Origin: Candidatus Fermentibacteraceae bacterium
GTDB taxonomy: Bacteria; Fermentibacterota; Fermentibacteria; Fermentibacterales; JCC-6
Length of the DNA: 10,600 nt
Reading direction: 5' to 3'
Assembly (NCBI GenBank): GCA_029932015.1
Contig: JAOZQW010000056.1
Span: forward strand, 1 to 10,600
Shown here: piece after piece, positions 1 to 6,991 of the stretch
How positions within the stretch are numbered: position 1 is the first letter of the stretch
How the letters are laid out: each line of letters starts with the position of its first letter
Translations under genes and position numbers: made by a program
Notes under the pieces: generated by a model
The model's database searches: none
What the model saw: only the letters and a program-made list of their open reading frames with translations
What the model was told of the DNA's origin: nothing

Positions 1-344
1 TTGTGTGTACCGGTCCTGAATGCCTCACCGAGGCCGAACACTCCCATCGCAAGGGCGGCAGCTTTTATTCCCGGATTGAAGAAGAGGATCGCAAAACTCA
101 CTATGTAAGAACACATTGAAAAAACCATGGAGAGCTTGCGGCCCCGAAGATCAGCCACGAAACCGGTAGGAACTTCCAGCACGAGCGTTGAGAGCTCCCG
201 AATGGCGAAGAGCATCCCTATCTCCAGAAAGGAGAAACCGGCCTCACGGAAGTAAAGTATGATGAATGGTTCAAAGAACCGCAGGTTCTTCAGAAATCCA
301 TATGCCGAGAATCGATAGAACTGAAGATCACGCCTGAAGGTCAA
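1..344 (-). CDS. MFS transporter, N-terminal part (runs off the left edge)
   Basis: This is the first 114 codons of a major facilitator superfamily permease, an inner-membrane secondary transporter whose substrate cannot be told from this fragment. The reading frame stays open to base 1. The strongest evidence is MFS motif A in the loop after transmembrane helix 2 (GFVADLRGRK, residues about 61-70), preceded by a helix rich in L, V and P that ends in EVPTG, and followed by a third hydrophobic helix (SMVFSMCSYIVSFAILFF). The start is uncertain because there is no ATG. TTG at 344-342 is chosen because a purine-rich GGTGAGG lies about 10 bases upstream; TTG at 368-366 is the alternative and would overlap the regulator gene by 11 bp. 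The gene follows the winged-helix regulator with a gap of 13 bp and is probably co-transcribed with it. Family assignment is firm; function beyond transport is unknown. Confidence 0.82.
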   Translation of the reverse strand, partial: MTFRRDLQFYRFSAYGFLKNLRFFEPFIILYFREAGFSFLEIGMLFAIRELSTLVLEVPTGFVADLRGRKLSMVFSMCSYIVSFAILFFNPGIKAAALAMGVFGLGEAFRTGTH

Positions 345-357
345 GAGAGCAGCGGCC

Positions 358-1008
358 TCACCAGTCAACTCCGAAGGATGAGAATAGGTCCTTCTGCGGT
401 GAGGTCTCCGATTCAGGCTCGTATTCCCTCAGGAAGGCGTTCCGTCTTCCCGTCAGAAGAATACCATTGTCTGGTTCAGCCCATGTCTGGATATGACCAG
501 CTCCCGCCGGGAGTGGTCCATCAGATGGGAACACCTTCGCGCGGATGGTCATTCCAGTGAGAAGCTCCACCCTGTCAAGTTCAGCTCTCAGGATCTCAGT
601 ATCGGCCTCACCGAGAATGACGAGTTCGAGTTCCAGAGAATCTGTGCGCGGGGCAGCCTCGCCTGAACGGACGGCTGCTGCGGCATCGGGACAGGCAGTT
701 TCGATCGCTTCCAGGAGGATGGGATCCAGCTCTCTGGATGAGAGCACCAGCGCCAGAAGCTCTTCGAATCCCCTGCATCCGGAATCTACCCTGAAATAGG
801 TTCTCACACCGGATTTCTCTTTAGTAATGATGCCGGCAGCGGTAAGATTGGCCAGCTCTCTCTGAACCCCTCCTCTACCGGTCCTCAGAATATCGACCAG
901 CTCGAGAAGATAGAACGATCGGCTGGGATTCAGCAGAAAGAGTGAAAGCAGCTCTCTGCGTATCCTCCCGAAAAGGAACTCAGCTATACCTCTATTATCC
1001 TTACTCAT
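358..1008 (-). CDS. Winged-helix (ArsR-like) regulator with degenerate nucleotidyltransferase domain
   Basis: This 216-residue protein has an N-terminal winged helix-turn-helix (about residues 10-75): FLFGRIRRELLSLFLL, a recognition region ending in VQRELANLTAAGII, and the wing KEKSGVRTYFRV. This layout is typical of proteins in which an ArsR-type DNA-binding domain is joined to a minimal nucleotidyltransferase (MNT). The C-terminal half (about 118-195) keeps the MNT outline (ELELVILGEAD, then a helix RAELDRVELLTG, then RAKVF), but the catalytic GS...SDIDL signature is not present: the expected Asp pair is replaced by DSLELEL. It is therefore probably a non-catalytic sensing or dimerisation domain; this is inference. 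It precedes the MFS gene, which it may control. No Shine-Dalgarno site precedes the ATG, and a TATAAT lies only 14 bases upstream, suggesting a very short leader. Confidence 0.8.
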   Translation of the reverse strand: MSKDNRGIAEFLFGRIRRELLSLFLLNPSRSFYLLELVDILRTGRGGVQRELANLTAAGIITKEKSGVRTYFRVDSGCRGFEELLALVLSSRELDPILLEAIETACPDAAAAVRSGEAAPRTDSLELELVILGEADTEILRAELDRVELLTGMTIRAKVFPSDGPLPAGAGHIQTWAEPDNGILLTGRRNAFLREYEPESETSPQKDLFSSFGVDW

Positions 1009-1022
1009 AACGGGTACATTCT

Positions 1023-1028
1023 ATTATA
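1023..1028 (-). promoter_or_regulatory. Candidate -10 element for the regulator gene
   Basis: A perfect TATAAT on the minus strand ends 14 bases before the ATG of the winged-helix regulator. Transcription would start about 6-8 bases later and leave a leader of roughly 8 bases without a Shine-Dalgarno site, so translation may be essentially leaderless. A TTGACA at 1045-1040 overlaps the kbl stop codon, but it is only 11 bases from TATAAT, too close for a normal sigma-70 pair. No good -35 is seen at 17 bases. Confidence 0.35.
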
Positions 1029-1041
1029 GAGACGCTTCCTG

Positions 1042-2256
1042 TCAAGAGGTGGTGCCAAGTACACCGAGCGAGCGGCCCACCTTAGTAAAAGCTTCAACGC
1101 AGCGCTCTATCTGCTCTGCGGTATGAGCTGCAGAGAGCTGGACCCTTATTCTCGATTCTCCCCTGGGAACCACTGGATAGAAGAAACCAATGACGTAAAT
1201 ACCCTCATCAAGCAGATGGTCAGCAAAACGCTGCGCCAGTGATGCATCGTCAGGCAGGTGTCCGAACATGACCGGTACGATCGGGTGATCCCCCGGATGT
1301 ATCCTGAAGCCAGCCTCCATCATCAGGTTTCGGAAGCGGCGCTGGTTCTCTCTGAGCCTGTCCCTCTCTCTGCTGGAGTTCTCTATCAGGTCGAGTACCG
1401 CCAGGGTTGTCCCGGCAATAACCGGAGCAAGTGTATTGGAGAAGAGGTACGGCCTTGAGCGCTGCCGAAGAGTCTCTATCGCCTCGGAAGGTCCCGAAGT
1501 AAAACCTCCGGATGCACCCCCGAGGGCTTTGCCAAGAGTAGATGTGACGATATCCACTCTATCAGTGACATCATGGTACTCGATGGTTCCTCTGCCATGT
1601 TCTCCGATGAAGCCTGTAGCATGGGAATCATCTACTATCAGCAGCGCCCCGTGCTTCTCTGCCAGTTCGCAGATGCCCGGCAGAGGCGCGATCTCGCCAT
1701 CCATGGAGAAGACCCCGTCCGTGATTATCGCCTTGATACGTGCTCCCCTTGCATGAATGAGAACCGCCTCAAGATCCTCAAGGTCAGCATGAGCGTACCG
1801 GTATCGTCGTGCCTTGCAGAGCCGCACTCCATCGATGATGGAAGCGTGGTTCAGCTGATCTGAGATGATGGCATCTTCGTTGGTCAGGAGTGGTTCGAAT
1901 AGTCCGCCATTTGCATCGAAGCAGCTTGAATAGAGAATCGTGTCCTCTTTGCCGAGGAATGCGGATATCTTCTTTTCGAGCTCCCTGTGAATATCCTGTG
2001 TTCCGCAGATGAAGCGCACTGACGAAAGGCCGTACCCGCGTTCAGTGAGGATTGAAACAGCCCTGTCAATGAGCCGCTGATCCCCTGAAAGCCCAAGGTA
2101 GTTGTTTGCACAGAAATTGAGGACTTCCTTCCCCCCCGAGACCCTGATGCTGGTCCCCTGCCTGGAGGTGATGACTCTCTCCTTCTTGAAAGTACCACTA
2201 GCCTCAGTCTTCTCAAGTCCTGCTTTGAGTAATTCTCTGAGCTCCTGCGTGTACAT
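1042..2256 (-). CDS. kbl: Glycine C-acetyltransferase (2-amino-3-ketobutyrate CoA ligase)
   Basis: This PLP enzyme of the alpha-oxoamine synthase family interconverts 2-amino-3-oxobutyrate + CoA and glycine + acetyl-CoA, the second step of threonine catabolism, in the cytoplasm. The match to E. coli Kbl as I recall it runs end to end: NFCANNYLGL, SVRFICGTQD, ILYSSCFDANGGLFE, DDSHATGF, TLGKALGGASGG, RSRPYLFSN and GFFYPVVP. The Schiff-base lysine is K243 in GKALGG and the pyridine-binding aspartate is in the DDSHATG stretch near residue 210, at nearly the same numbers as in E. coli. The start is placed at ATG 2256-2254, giving 404 aa, because GGGAGG stands 8 bases upstream and the protein then begins MYTQELRELL, like its homologues; the frame is open 18 codons further to 2310, but those residues are outside the family. 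Threonine 3-dehydrogenase (tdh), a frequent partner, is not next to it here. Confidence 0.96.
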   Translation of the reverse strand: MYTQELRELLKAGLEKTEASGTFKKERVITSRQGTSIRVSGGKEVLNFCANNYLGLSGDQRLIDRAVSILTERGYGLSSVRFICGTQDIHRELEKKISAFLGKEDTILYSSCFDANGGLFEPLLTNEDAIISDQLNHASIIDGVRLCKARRYRYAHADLEDLEAVLIHARGARIKAIITDGVFSMDGEIAPLPGICELAEKHGALLIVDDSHATGFIGEHGRGTIEYHDVTDRVDIVTSTLGKALGGASGGFTSGPSEAIETLRQRSRPYLFSNTLAPVIAGTTLAVLDLIENSSRERDRLRENQRRFRNLMMEAGFRIHPGDHPIVPVMFGHLPDDASLAQRFADHLLDEGIYVIGFFYPVVPRGESRIRVQLSAAHTAEQIERCVEAFTKVGRSLGVLGTTS

Positions 2257-2262
2257 TACCTT

Positions 2263-2268
2263 GGCCTC
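2263..2268 (-). promoter_or_regulatory. Ribosome binding site that fixes the kbl start
   Basis: GGGAGG on the minus strand, about 8 bases before ATG 2256-2254. It supports the internal ATG over the start 54 bases upstream at 2310. Confidence 0.7.
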
Positions 2269-2316
2269 CCGGTGCAATACATGAAAGAATGGTTTAAGAG
2301 CGGCTAACATAACATT

Positions 2317-2342
2317 CTGAGATCCATTCCGCTTGATCTCAG
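2317..2342. repeat. 8-bp perfect inverted repeat upstream of kbl
   Basis: CTGAGATC and its exact reverse complement GATCTCAG flank a 10-base spacer. The centre is about 73 bases upstream of the kbl ATG, a reasonable place for an operator bound by a dimeric regulator. It could equally be an RNA hairpin in the leader; no T-run follows on either strand, so it is not an intrinsic terminator. No known operator consensus is recognised. Confidence 0.4.
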
Positions 2343-2355
2343 CGTGAATTCAAGT

Positions 2356-2428
2356 ATCGGGTGGGAGGCGGGGTCACTCCCGCCGTCCCACACACCACCA
2401 GGTAAACGGTTCCGCATCACGGCGGTTC
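2356..2428 (-). ncRNA. Probable relic of a group II (class C-like) intron 3' end: domains V and VI
   Basis: On the minus strand a 33-base hairpin (2426-2394) begins ACCGCC and ends GGTGGT, with the distal part GCGGAACCG. Its base pairs CGC with GTG around a central G-U, which is the arrangement of the catalytic triad in domain V of bacterial class C introns. It is followed directly by a strong second hairpin (2391-2361) and then CCCGAT, a layout like domain VI and the 3' terminus of such introns. The middle of the domain V stem pairs imperfectly, suggesting decay. No reverse transcriptase frame or other intron domain precedes it: the TPR gene ends only about 80 bases upstream. It is therefore read as a stranded 3' fragment. 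The assignment is from pattern memory, not from a covariance-model search. Confidence 0.5.
2361..2391. repeat. Strong GC-rich hairpin between the signalling gene and kbl
   Basis: GTGGGA and GGCGGG (2361-2372) pair with CCCGCC (2379-2384) and TCCCAC (2386-2391), giving 12 bp with one bulged base (2385) and a 6-base loop. No T-run follows on either strand, so it is not a classical intrinsic terminator, though it could still weaken read-through between the flanking genes. Read on the minus strand it fits domain VI of the intron relic. Confidence 0.75.
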
Positions 2429-2508
2429 ATGTAACAAATTGAAGATGTCGGAGATGATTCAGCAGTAACACAAGTCCAGATTCATCAAAGAGTCTTGTGG
2501 GCTAAATA

Positions 2509-5500
2509 TCAGTCTCTTGAAGATGAAAGATCTGCCCCGGGAGGATCTATTCCCCTCTCCTCAAGCATGGTTTTCAGAGCGGCTATCTCGGACCTTGTCA
2601 GTATACTGTTTCGAACTGAATATGATCTGATCGCTTTCAATCTTCCTGACATCTGCGCACTTCCATCCCGCAGTGCTTCATCGGACTCAGTACTTCTTCC
2701 CAGTCTTTGAAGCGCGGTTGCCAGACCCATCGTTCGCAGGGCGATCTCCACAGAGTTCAGGTCCTCTCCCGAGGAGAGCGATTCACTAAAGAGCCGAACG
2801 GCGCTTTCGAGGGCATCATTATCACCATCGCGAGCAGAAGACATCTGAACCAGAGCTGTGACATACAGGATATCATTCGCTGTGCCTGAAGTGAAAGGAC
2901 CATTTCCGAGAAGCTTCAGAAGCTCAGCGGCTTCAGAACTTCTTTCCGTCTTGACCATTATCTGAGCCAGTGCTATCCGGCAGCCGGCAATCATCTCCTC
3001 GCATCCGAGTTCGATGAAAGTATCGAGCGCCCGGCAGAAACAGGCTTCTGACTCCTCCAGATCTCCCTTCAGCAGGGAAAGGTGACCCAGCCCCCAATTC
3101 CCGTATCCGACTCCAAGAGTATTCCCGATATCGGAATTGATCTCCTGGTATTTGTCGTAATACTCCCGTGCAAGCTGCAGCATGTTGATCATCTGATGAT
3201 GCTCTGCGATATTGAAGTAGGCAATGGCGAGACCGAGCCTGTCATCAAGAGTGCGGTTCAGCTTAACGGTCTCCTCGAGAGTCTCCAGGGCTCTCCCGTA
3301 ATCTCCGGAGGAGGAGTAGATGGAGTGCATGTTGTTGAGAACTACCGTCTCATCATAGATATCGCCCATCTTCCTGCACAGGGTAAGCGCCTTCATGTAC
3401 AGGTCCAGCGCTTCCTGGTCTGAATCAAGATCGCCTACAAGGTCTGCCTGTCTCGTGTAATAGAGTGCCCAGAGATCCTCGCGAACTTCCTCACCAAGCT
3501 CATCGAGCAGAGCTCTGGCTGTATCCAGAACACTCTGGGCCGCGCTGTAGTCAGCTCGGAGACGATTGATGAATGAGATGGCGATCATGGACTCAATAGC
3601 AATCCCGATTACAGCTGGATCCGATGCGCCGCTCTCTTCAACAAGTCTCACGGCCCTGCTGAAACTTGCCAGAGCCTGCGGGTACTCGCTGGCCCTGTGA
3701 AGGTTCTTGCCGATTCGGAAGTGGACGGATGCCTCCTGCTCGGGAGAACCGGCCAGATCAAGCGCCTGTCTGAGATTCTCGTCCCCAAGAGTAACTTCCC
3801 CCGTGAGAGAGTAGAGGCTGCCCATATTGAGCTTTATCTCAAACATCATACCATCATCATGAAGCCTGTCCCCTGCCTTATCGAGGAATTCCATGTACCA
3901 GTTGAGAGCATCCTTGTTGGCGGCTCTTGAGAAGGCCTGTCTCCCGGCCATGAGAGCATATTCAGCCGCGCTGGCATTATCATGACTTCTTACGTAATGG
4001 TATGCGACAGTTGTAAGAAGCTCCTCTCTACCCTCCCTGTAAAGCTCCTCGAAGTAGGAGGCCATCCGCTTGTGGTAATTAAGTTTAAGAGTATCCGGGA
4101 GTTCCGCTGCAAGGAACTCCCTTACAGCGCCGTGGGTAAATCTGTAACCGAGTTCTCCCCTTCCCCCTCTAACTTCCTCCAGCAGATCAGCCTTGATGCA
4201 GGAGTCTATTCTGCGGGCAAGCTGAATGGAATCACCGCCGATCATATCCTCGAGAAGATCCATGGGCATATTGTCGGATGATAGTGAGGCTATCTTCAGC
4301 AGATCCCTGGCATCCTCATTCACCATTCCAAGTCTTGAGGTGATAACCTCCCCCAGACTATCCGGGATGATCGGATGGTCGGGAAGCTGGTAGATCATTT
4401 CACCCGATTTATCCATGGATATGTACCCCGAGGAGACAAATGAAGTGATCATCTCCCTCAGGAAGAGCGGGTTACCTCCGCTCTGGGCGATCAGGAAGCT
4501 CTGCAGCTCATCCGGCACGTTGGGATCCTTGAGCGCGAAGAGAATCATGTTTCTGGCTTCCTGGGGGGTCAGCTTCCTGATGTCGAGATGGAGGAGCGGT
4601 AGAGAGGATTTTATGGAGCAGAGTCTACCATAGATGGAATCGTCAACACTATCCCTCCGCATAATGCAGAGGTAGAAGACATGAGCATCTGCGGTATTCC
4701 TGGCCACAAAGGAAAGTATCCCGAGGTCCGGTTCGGATATCCACTGCAGATCATCAAGAATGATGGTCAAAGGTCTCATGGCGGATACCGCCGCAACCAG
4801 GAGGGCGACATCCTGGAATATCCTAAATCTGAGCCGCTCCTCCCTGAAGTACATGGTGTCATCCATCACGGATGCCTTCACCTGGGGAAAAAGCTCGATA
4901 GTGGCCGGATGCACGGGCTCAACCCGCCTCTTCACCGTTTCCAGTTCTCTATCAGTGAGTTGAGCGAGAGCCTGTCTTACAGGTTCTACGAGAAGATCAT
5001 AGGGCTGATGTCTGGCATGCTCAGAAGCGGAGTTCCGAACTACAAGCACCTTCATGAAGTTGCAGTAGTTCAGTATCTCGTCAACCAGTCTGGTCTTCCC
5101 CACACCTGTTTCACCTGTGAGCAGAGCAAACCTGGTGGAATCAGTTACGGATTCCTCCAGAAGCTGCCTGATCTTCTGCAACTCAGATCTGCGGCCGACC
5201 ATATGCGAGAAGTTGATATCGAGGATCTCGGCTTCGACGACATCCTCTGTGAAGAAATAGAAACGCCCTCTCCCTGACTCCTTGGCCCTGTATAGTGCCT
5301 TGTCAGCCCTTGAGACCACATCCAGAACGGAGCTGTCCGATTCCCTGCTCTGACTTATTCCCATTGAGAGACTGACGCGTATGCCCGAGGGAAAGCTGCT
5401 CTTGCGTATCTCATCCATCAGGCGCTCAGCCAGGTTCAGAGCGCCCTCACCGCTCGTCTCGGGAAGAACTATCATGAACTCGTCTCCGCCGAATCGAATC

Positions 5501-5744
5501 GCGATATCAGTTCTCTTCAGGTTGATCTGGATAGACAGGGCCGTCTGACGGAGAACCTTGTCACCCTCAAGATGCCCGTAGATATCGTTGATCAGCTTGA
5601 AGTGACCAGCATGATGAGCGACCACGGCTGCATGCGCTCGCTGAATTCCTCTTCAACCCTCTCGATGTATGACCTGTCATGCAGACCGGTCAGCGGATCA
5701 AGCCCCATACTGCTCCATCCCTCAATACTGAGTTTGTCTTTCAT
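2509..5744 (-). CDS. GGDEF domain + STAND-type ATPase + TPR signalling protein, frameshifted near its start
   Basis: A cytoplasmic multidomain protein. Frame 1 starts at ATG 5744 and encodes MKDKLSIEGW...DPLTGLHDRSYIERVEEEF...WSLIML, the classic opening of a GGDEF domain, then hits TGA at 5594-5592. A second frame, open from about 5625 to 2509 (1038 codons), continues with HFKLINDIYGHLEGD, the active-site loop RFGGDEF, and the domain end ADKALYRAKESGRGR. Residue numbers below refer to this second frame. An ATPase of the AAA_16/MalT-like STAND type follows: Walker A GETGVGKT (171-178) and Walker B IILDDLQW (288-295). From about residue 540 to the end the protein is helical with TPR-like repeats. 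No transmembrane segment and no LuxR-type HTH is seen. GGDEF domains make cyclic di-GMP, but the break removes the D-x-D metal-binding segment; the RxxD inhibitory site is also altered (KRTD). No Shine-Dalgarno precedes ATG 5744. Whether the gene is truly broken or the sequence has an error is undecided. Confidence 0.85.
5600..5612 (-). other. Frameshift site inside the GGDEF domain
   Basis: Frame 1 reads ...SLIML at 5624-5610 and then leaves the family pattern; the other frame resumes at HFK (from about 5604). GGDEF proteins usually read LDxDHFK here, so the sequence looks about 7 bases short (or otherwise out by a number not divisible by 3) exactly at the metal-binding Asp-x-Asp. There is no slippery heptamer and no homopolymer at the site, which speaks against programmed shifting and against a simple homopolymer miscall. 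Confidence 0.8.
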
Positions 5745-5757
5745 AGGCTAACTAACT
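5745..5757 (-). repeat. Short GTTA tandem repeat just before the GGDEF gene start
   Basis: Three copies of GTTA, plus one extra G, lie 3-16 bases before ATG 5744, where a Shine-Dalgarno site would be expected and is not seen. The rest of the 86-base gap to the aldolase gene holds no clear terminator. A TGGACA 17 bases before TAGTTA is too weak to call a promoter. Confidence 0.5.
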
Positions 5758-5830
5758 AACAGAGAATCCAGTTCCTGTCCAGTACTGAAGCGGCACGATC
5801 TGCACAGCGATCTGCAGGTGGTGCTGGATC

Positions 5831-6991
5831 TCAGTGATCCTCCATGAGCATGCTGATGCAGAGATCCCTGCATTCCCCCTCGATATGAAGCAGTCTGCGG
5901 AAGGCTCCGTTCAGGTCTCCAATGGAGCGGGTGAAGAGTCCATGTCCCCAGACAATTACTGCGTTGGAGTCTTCCATCGCAGCCGGAAGCGTATTGCACA
6001 GACCGGTCGGACCTGCACCGACCTCTCCAGGTACTACCGGTACTCCGCACACACCTCTCTTCCACGAGCACCTGATATGACAGTATCCCCTGTCGGGACA
6101 ATCCTCGGCGCAGTCCATCGACATTATCACCGAAAACCGTGGATGACTATGCAGCACTGCATCCGCTCCGGTTCGGGAAAGCGTCTCCTTATGAGCACCG
6201 AGTTCGCTGGAAGCAGTGATGCCAACACAGGATGAGCCGTCCAGAGGACAGGGCACAATGCAGCCCTCGAGTTCATCCAGTGAGGATGTGGTCTGACTGA
6301 TGTAGAGAGTATTCCTCCACTTCAGAGAGACATTCCCGAAAAATGAATCCACAAGTCCATTTTCCACCGTTAACCTGCCGGCCTGGGCAACCGCAGCGTA
6401 GACATCCTCTTCCTTCCCGAATGGACCGCTCATGAGCGGCGGCACATCTGCAGGATACTCCGGAAGGTACTCCAGAACCCTCGCCAGCACAGTTCTGGAG
6501 AGAGAGGAGAGCCCTCCCTGTCTTCGCTCTTCCAGCAGATCGGAAAAGAATTTGACGAAGCACGCGAAGCAGACCGAACTGAAGAAGATGAAAGCCTGTT
6601 CAGGACTGACGGTTCCCCAGGTTACGATACCTCTCCCCGGTACGATGACGCTCTTCCGGATCCTCAGCTTCTCAAGCAGAGGTCCAGCCGCCAGTTCGCG
6701 AACGACCGGCAGATCATGCAGAAAGGTCCTGGTCTCCGCATCGCGTGGCCTAATCGAGGATACTTCGCCGCGGCAAAGGTGCTCGATGATGGTTCTGTAA
6801 GGCTCGGCAGGTCTTGAGAAGAGGATGGAATTGATACCCATCCCGCCTATCACCTCTTCAAGGACAGGAGTAGCGTCATCCTCCCTGTTCCACTCCAGCT
6901 CTGCGTCCAGCCCTCCGAGCAGCGGATCACCAGGCTCGGCCAGTCCGGCCGTGACCAGCTTGGCGGCATACTTATCGAGAAGACCTCTCAC
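5831..6991 (-). CDS. Two-domain class II aldolase/adducin family protein with a cysteine-rich insert
   Basis: A 386-residue cytoplasmic protein. The C-terminal half (about 195-386) carries the zinc-aldolase signature of the fuculose-1-phosphate aldolase family: GNVS (219-222), SSE (E263, the likely catalytic acid), HSH (H281, H283) and GHG (H350), the latter three His being the expected metal ligands. The N-terminal half looks like a decayed copy: VIVPGRGIVTWGTVSPEQAF (115-134) parallels VIVWGHGLFT (345-354), with Arg where the metal His should be. Between H283 and H350 lies a cluster C294-x3-C298-x5-C304-x3-C308-x6-C315, which could bind zinc or an Fe-S cluster. The start is GTG, overlapping the oxidoreductase stop as GTGA, with GGAGGAG 5 bases upstream, so the two genes are translationally coupled. 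The probable reaction is retro-aldol cleavage or a related step that yields an aldehyde for its neighbour; the substrate is unknown. Confidence 0.85.
   Translation of the reverse strand: MRGLLDKYAAKLVTAGLAEPGDPLLGGLDAELEWNREDDATPVLEEVIGGMGINSILFSRPAEPYRTIIEHLCRGEVSSIRPRDAETRTFLHDLPVVRELAAGPLLEKLRIRKSVIVPGRGIVTWGTVSPEQAFIFFSSVCFACFVKFFSDLLEERRQGGLSSLSRTVLARVLEYLPEYPADVPPLMSGPFGKEEDVYAAVAQAGRLTVENGLVDSFFGNVSLKWRNTLYISQTTSSLDELEGCIVPCPLDGSSCVGITASSELGAHKETLSRTGADAVLHSHPRFSVIMSMDCAEDCPDRGYCHIRCSWKRGVCGVPVVPGEVGAGPTGLCNTLPAAMEDSNAVIVWGHGLFTRSIGDLNGAFRRLLHIEGECRDLCISMLMEDH

Noticed and set aside
1040..1045. TTGACA as the -35 element of the regulator promoter
   Set aside because: It is only 11 bases from TATAAT; a sigma-70 promoter needs about 16-18.
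2257..2310. Upstream ATG (2310) as the kbl start
   Set aside because: It adds 18 residues not found in the family and lacks a ribosome site, whereas ATG 2256 has GGGAGG.
2469..2499. Inverted repeat CACAAG...CTTGTG after the signalling gene as its terminator
   Set aside because: Only 6 bp with a 19-base loop and no T-run; too weak to call.
5745..5757. GTTA repeat as a phase-variable switch of the GGDEF gene
   Set aside because: Only three copies, outside the coding frame; too short to suggest slippage.
5748..6101. Minus-strand frame of 117 codons overlapping the aldolase end
   Set aside because: It lies in another frame of a well-supported gene, has no family features and is rich in Arg, Ser and Cys as shadow frames are.
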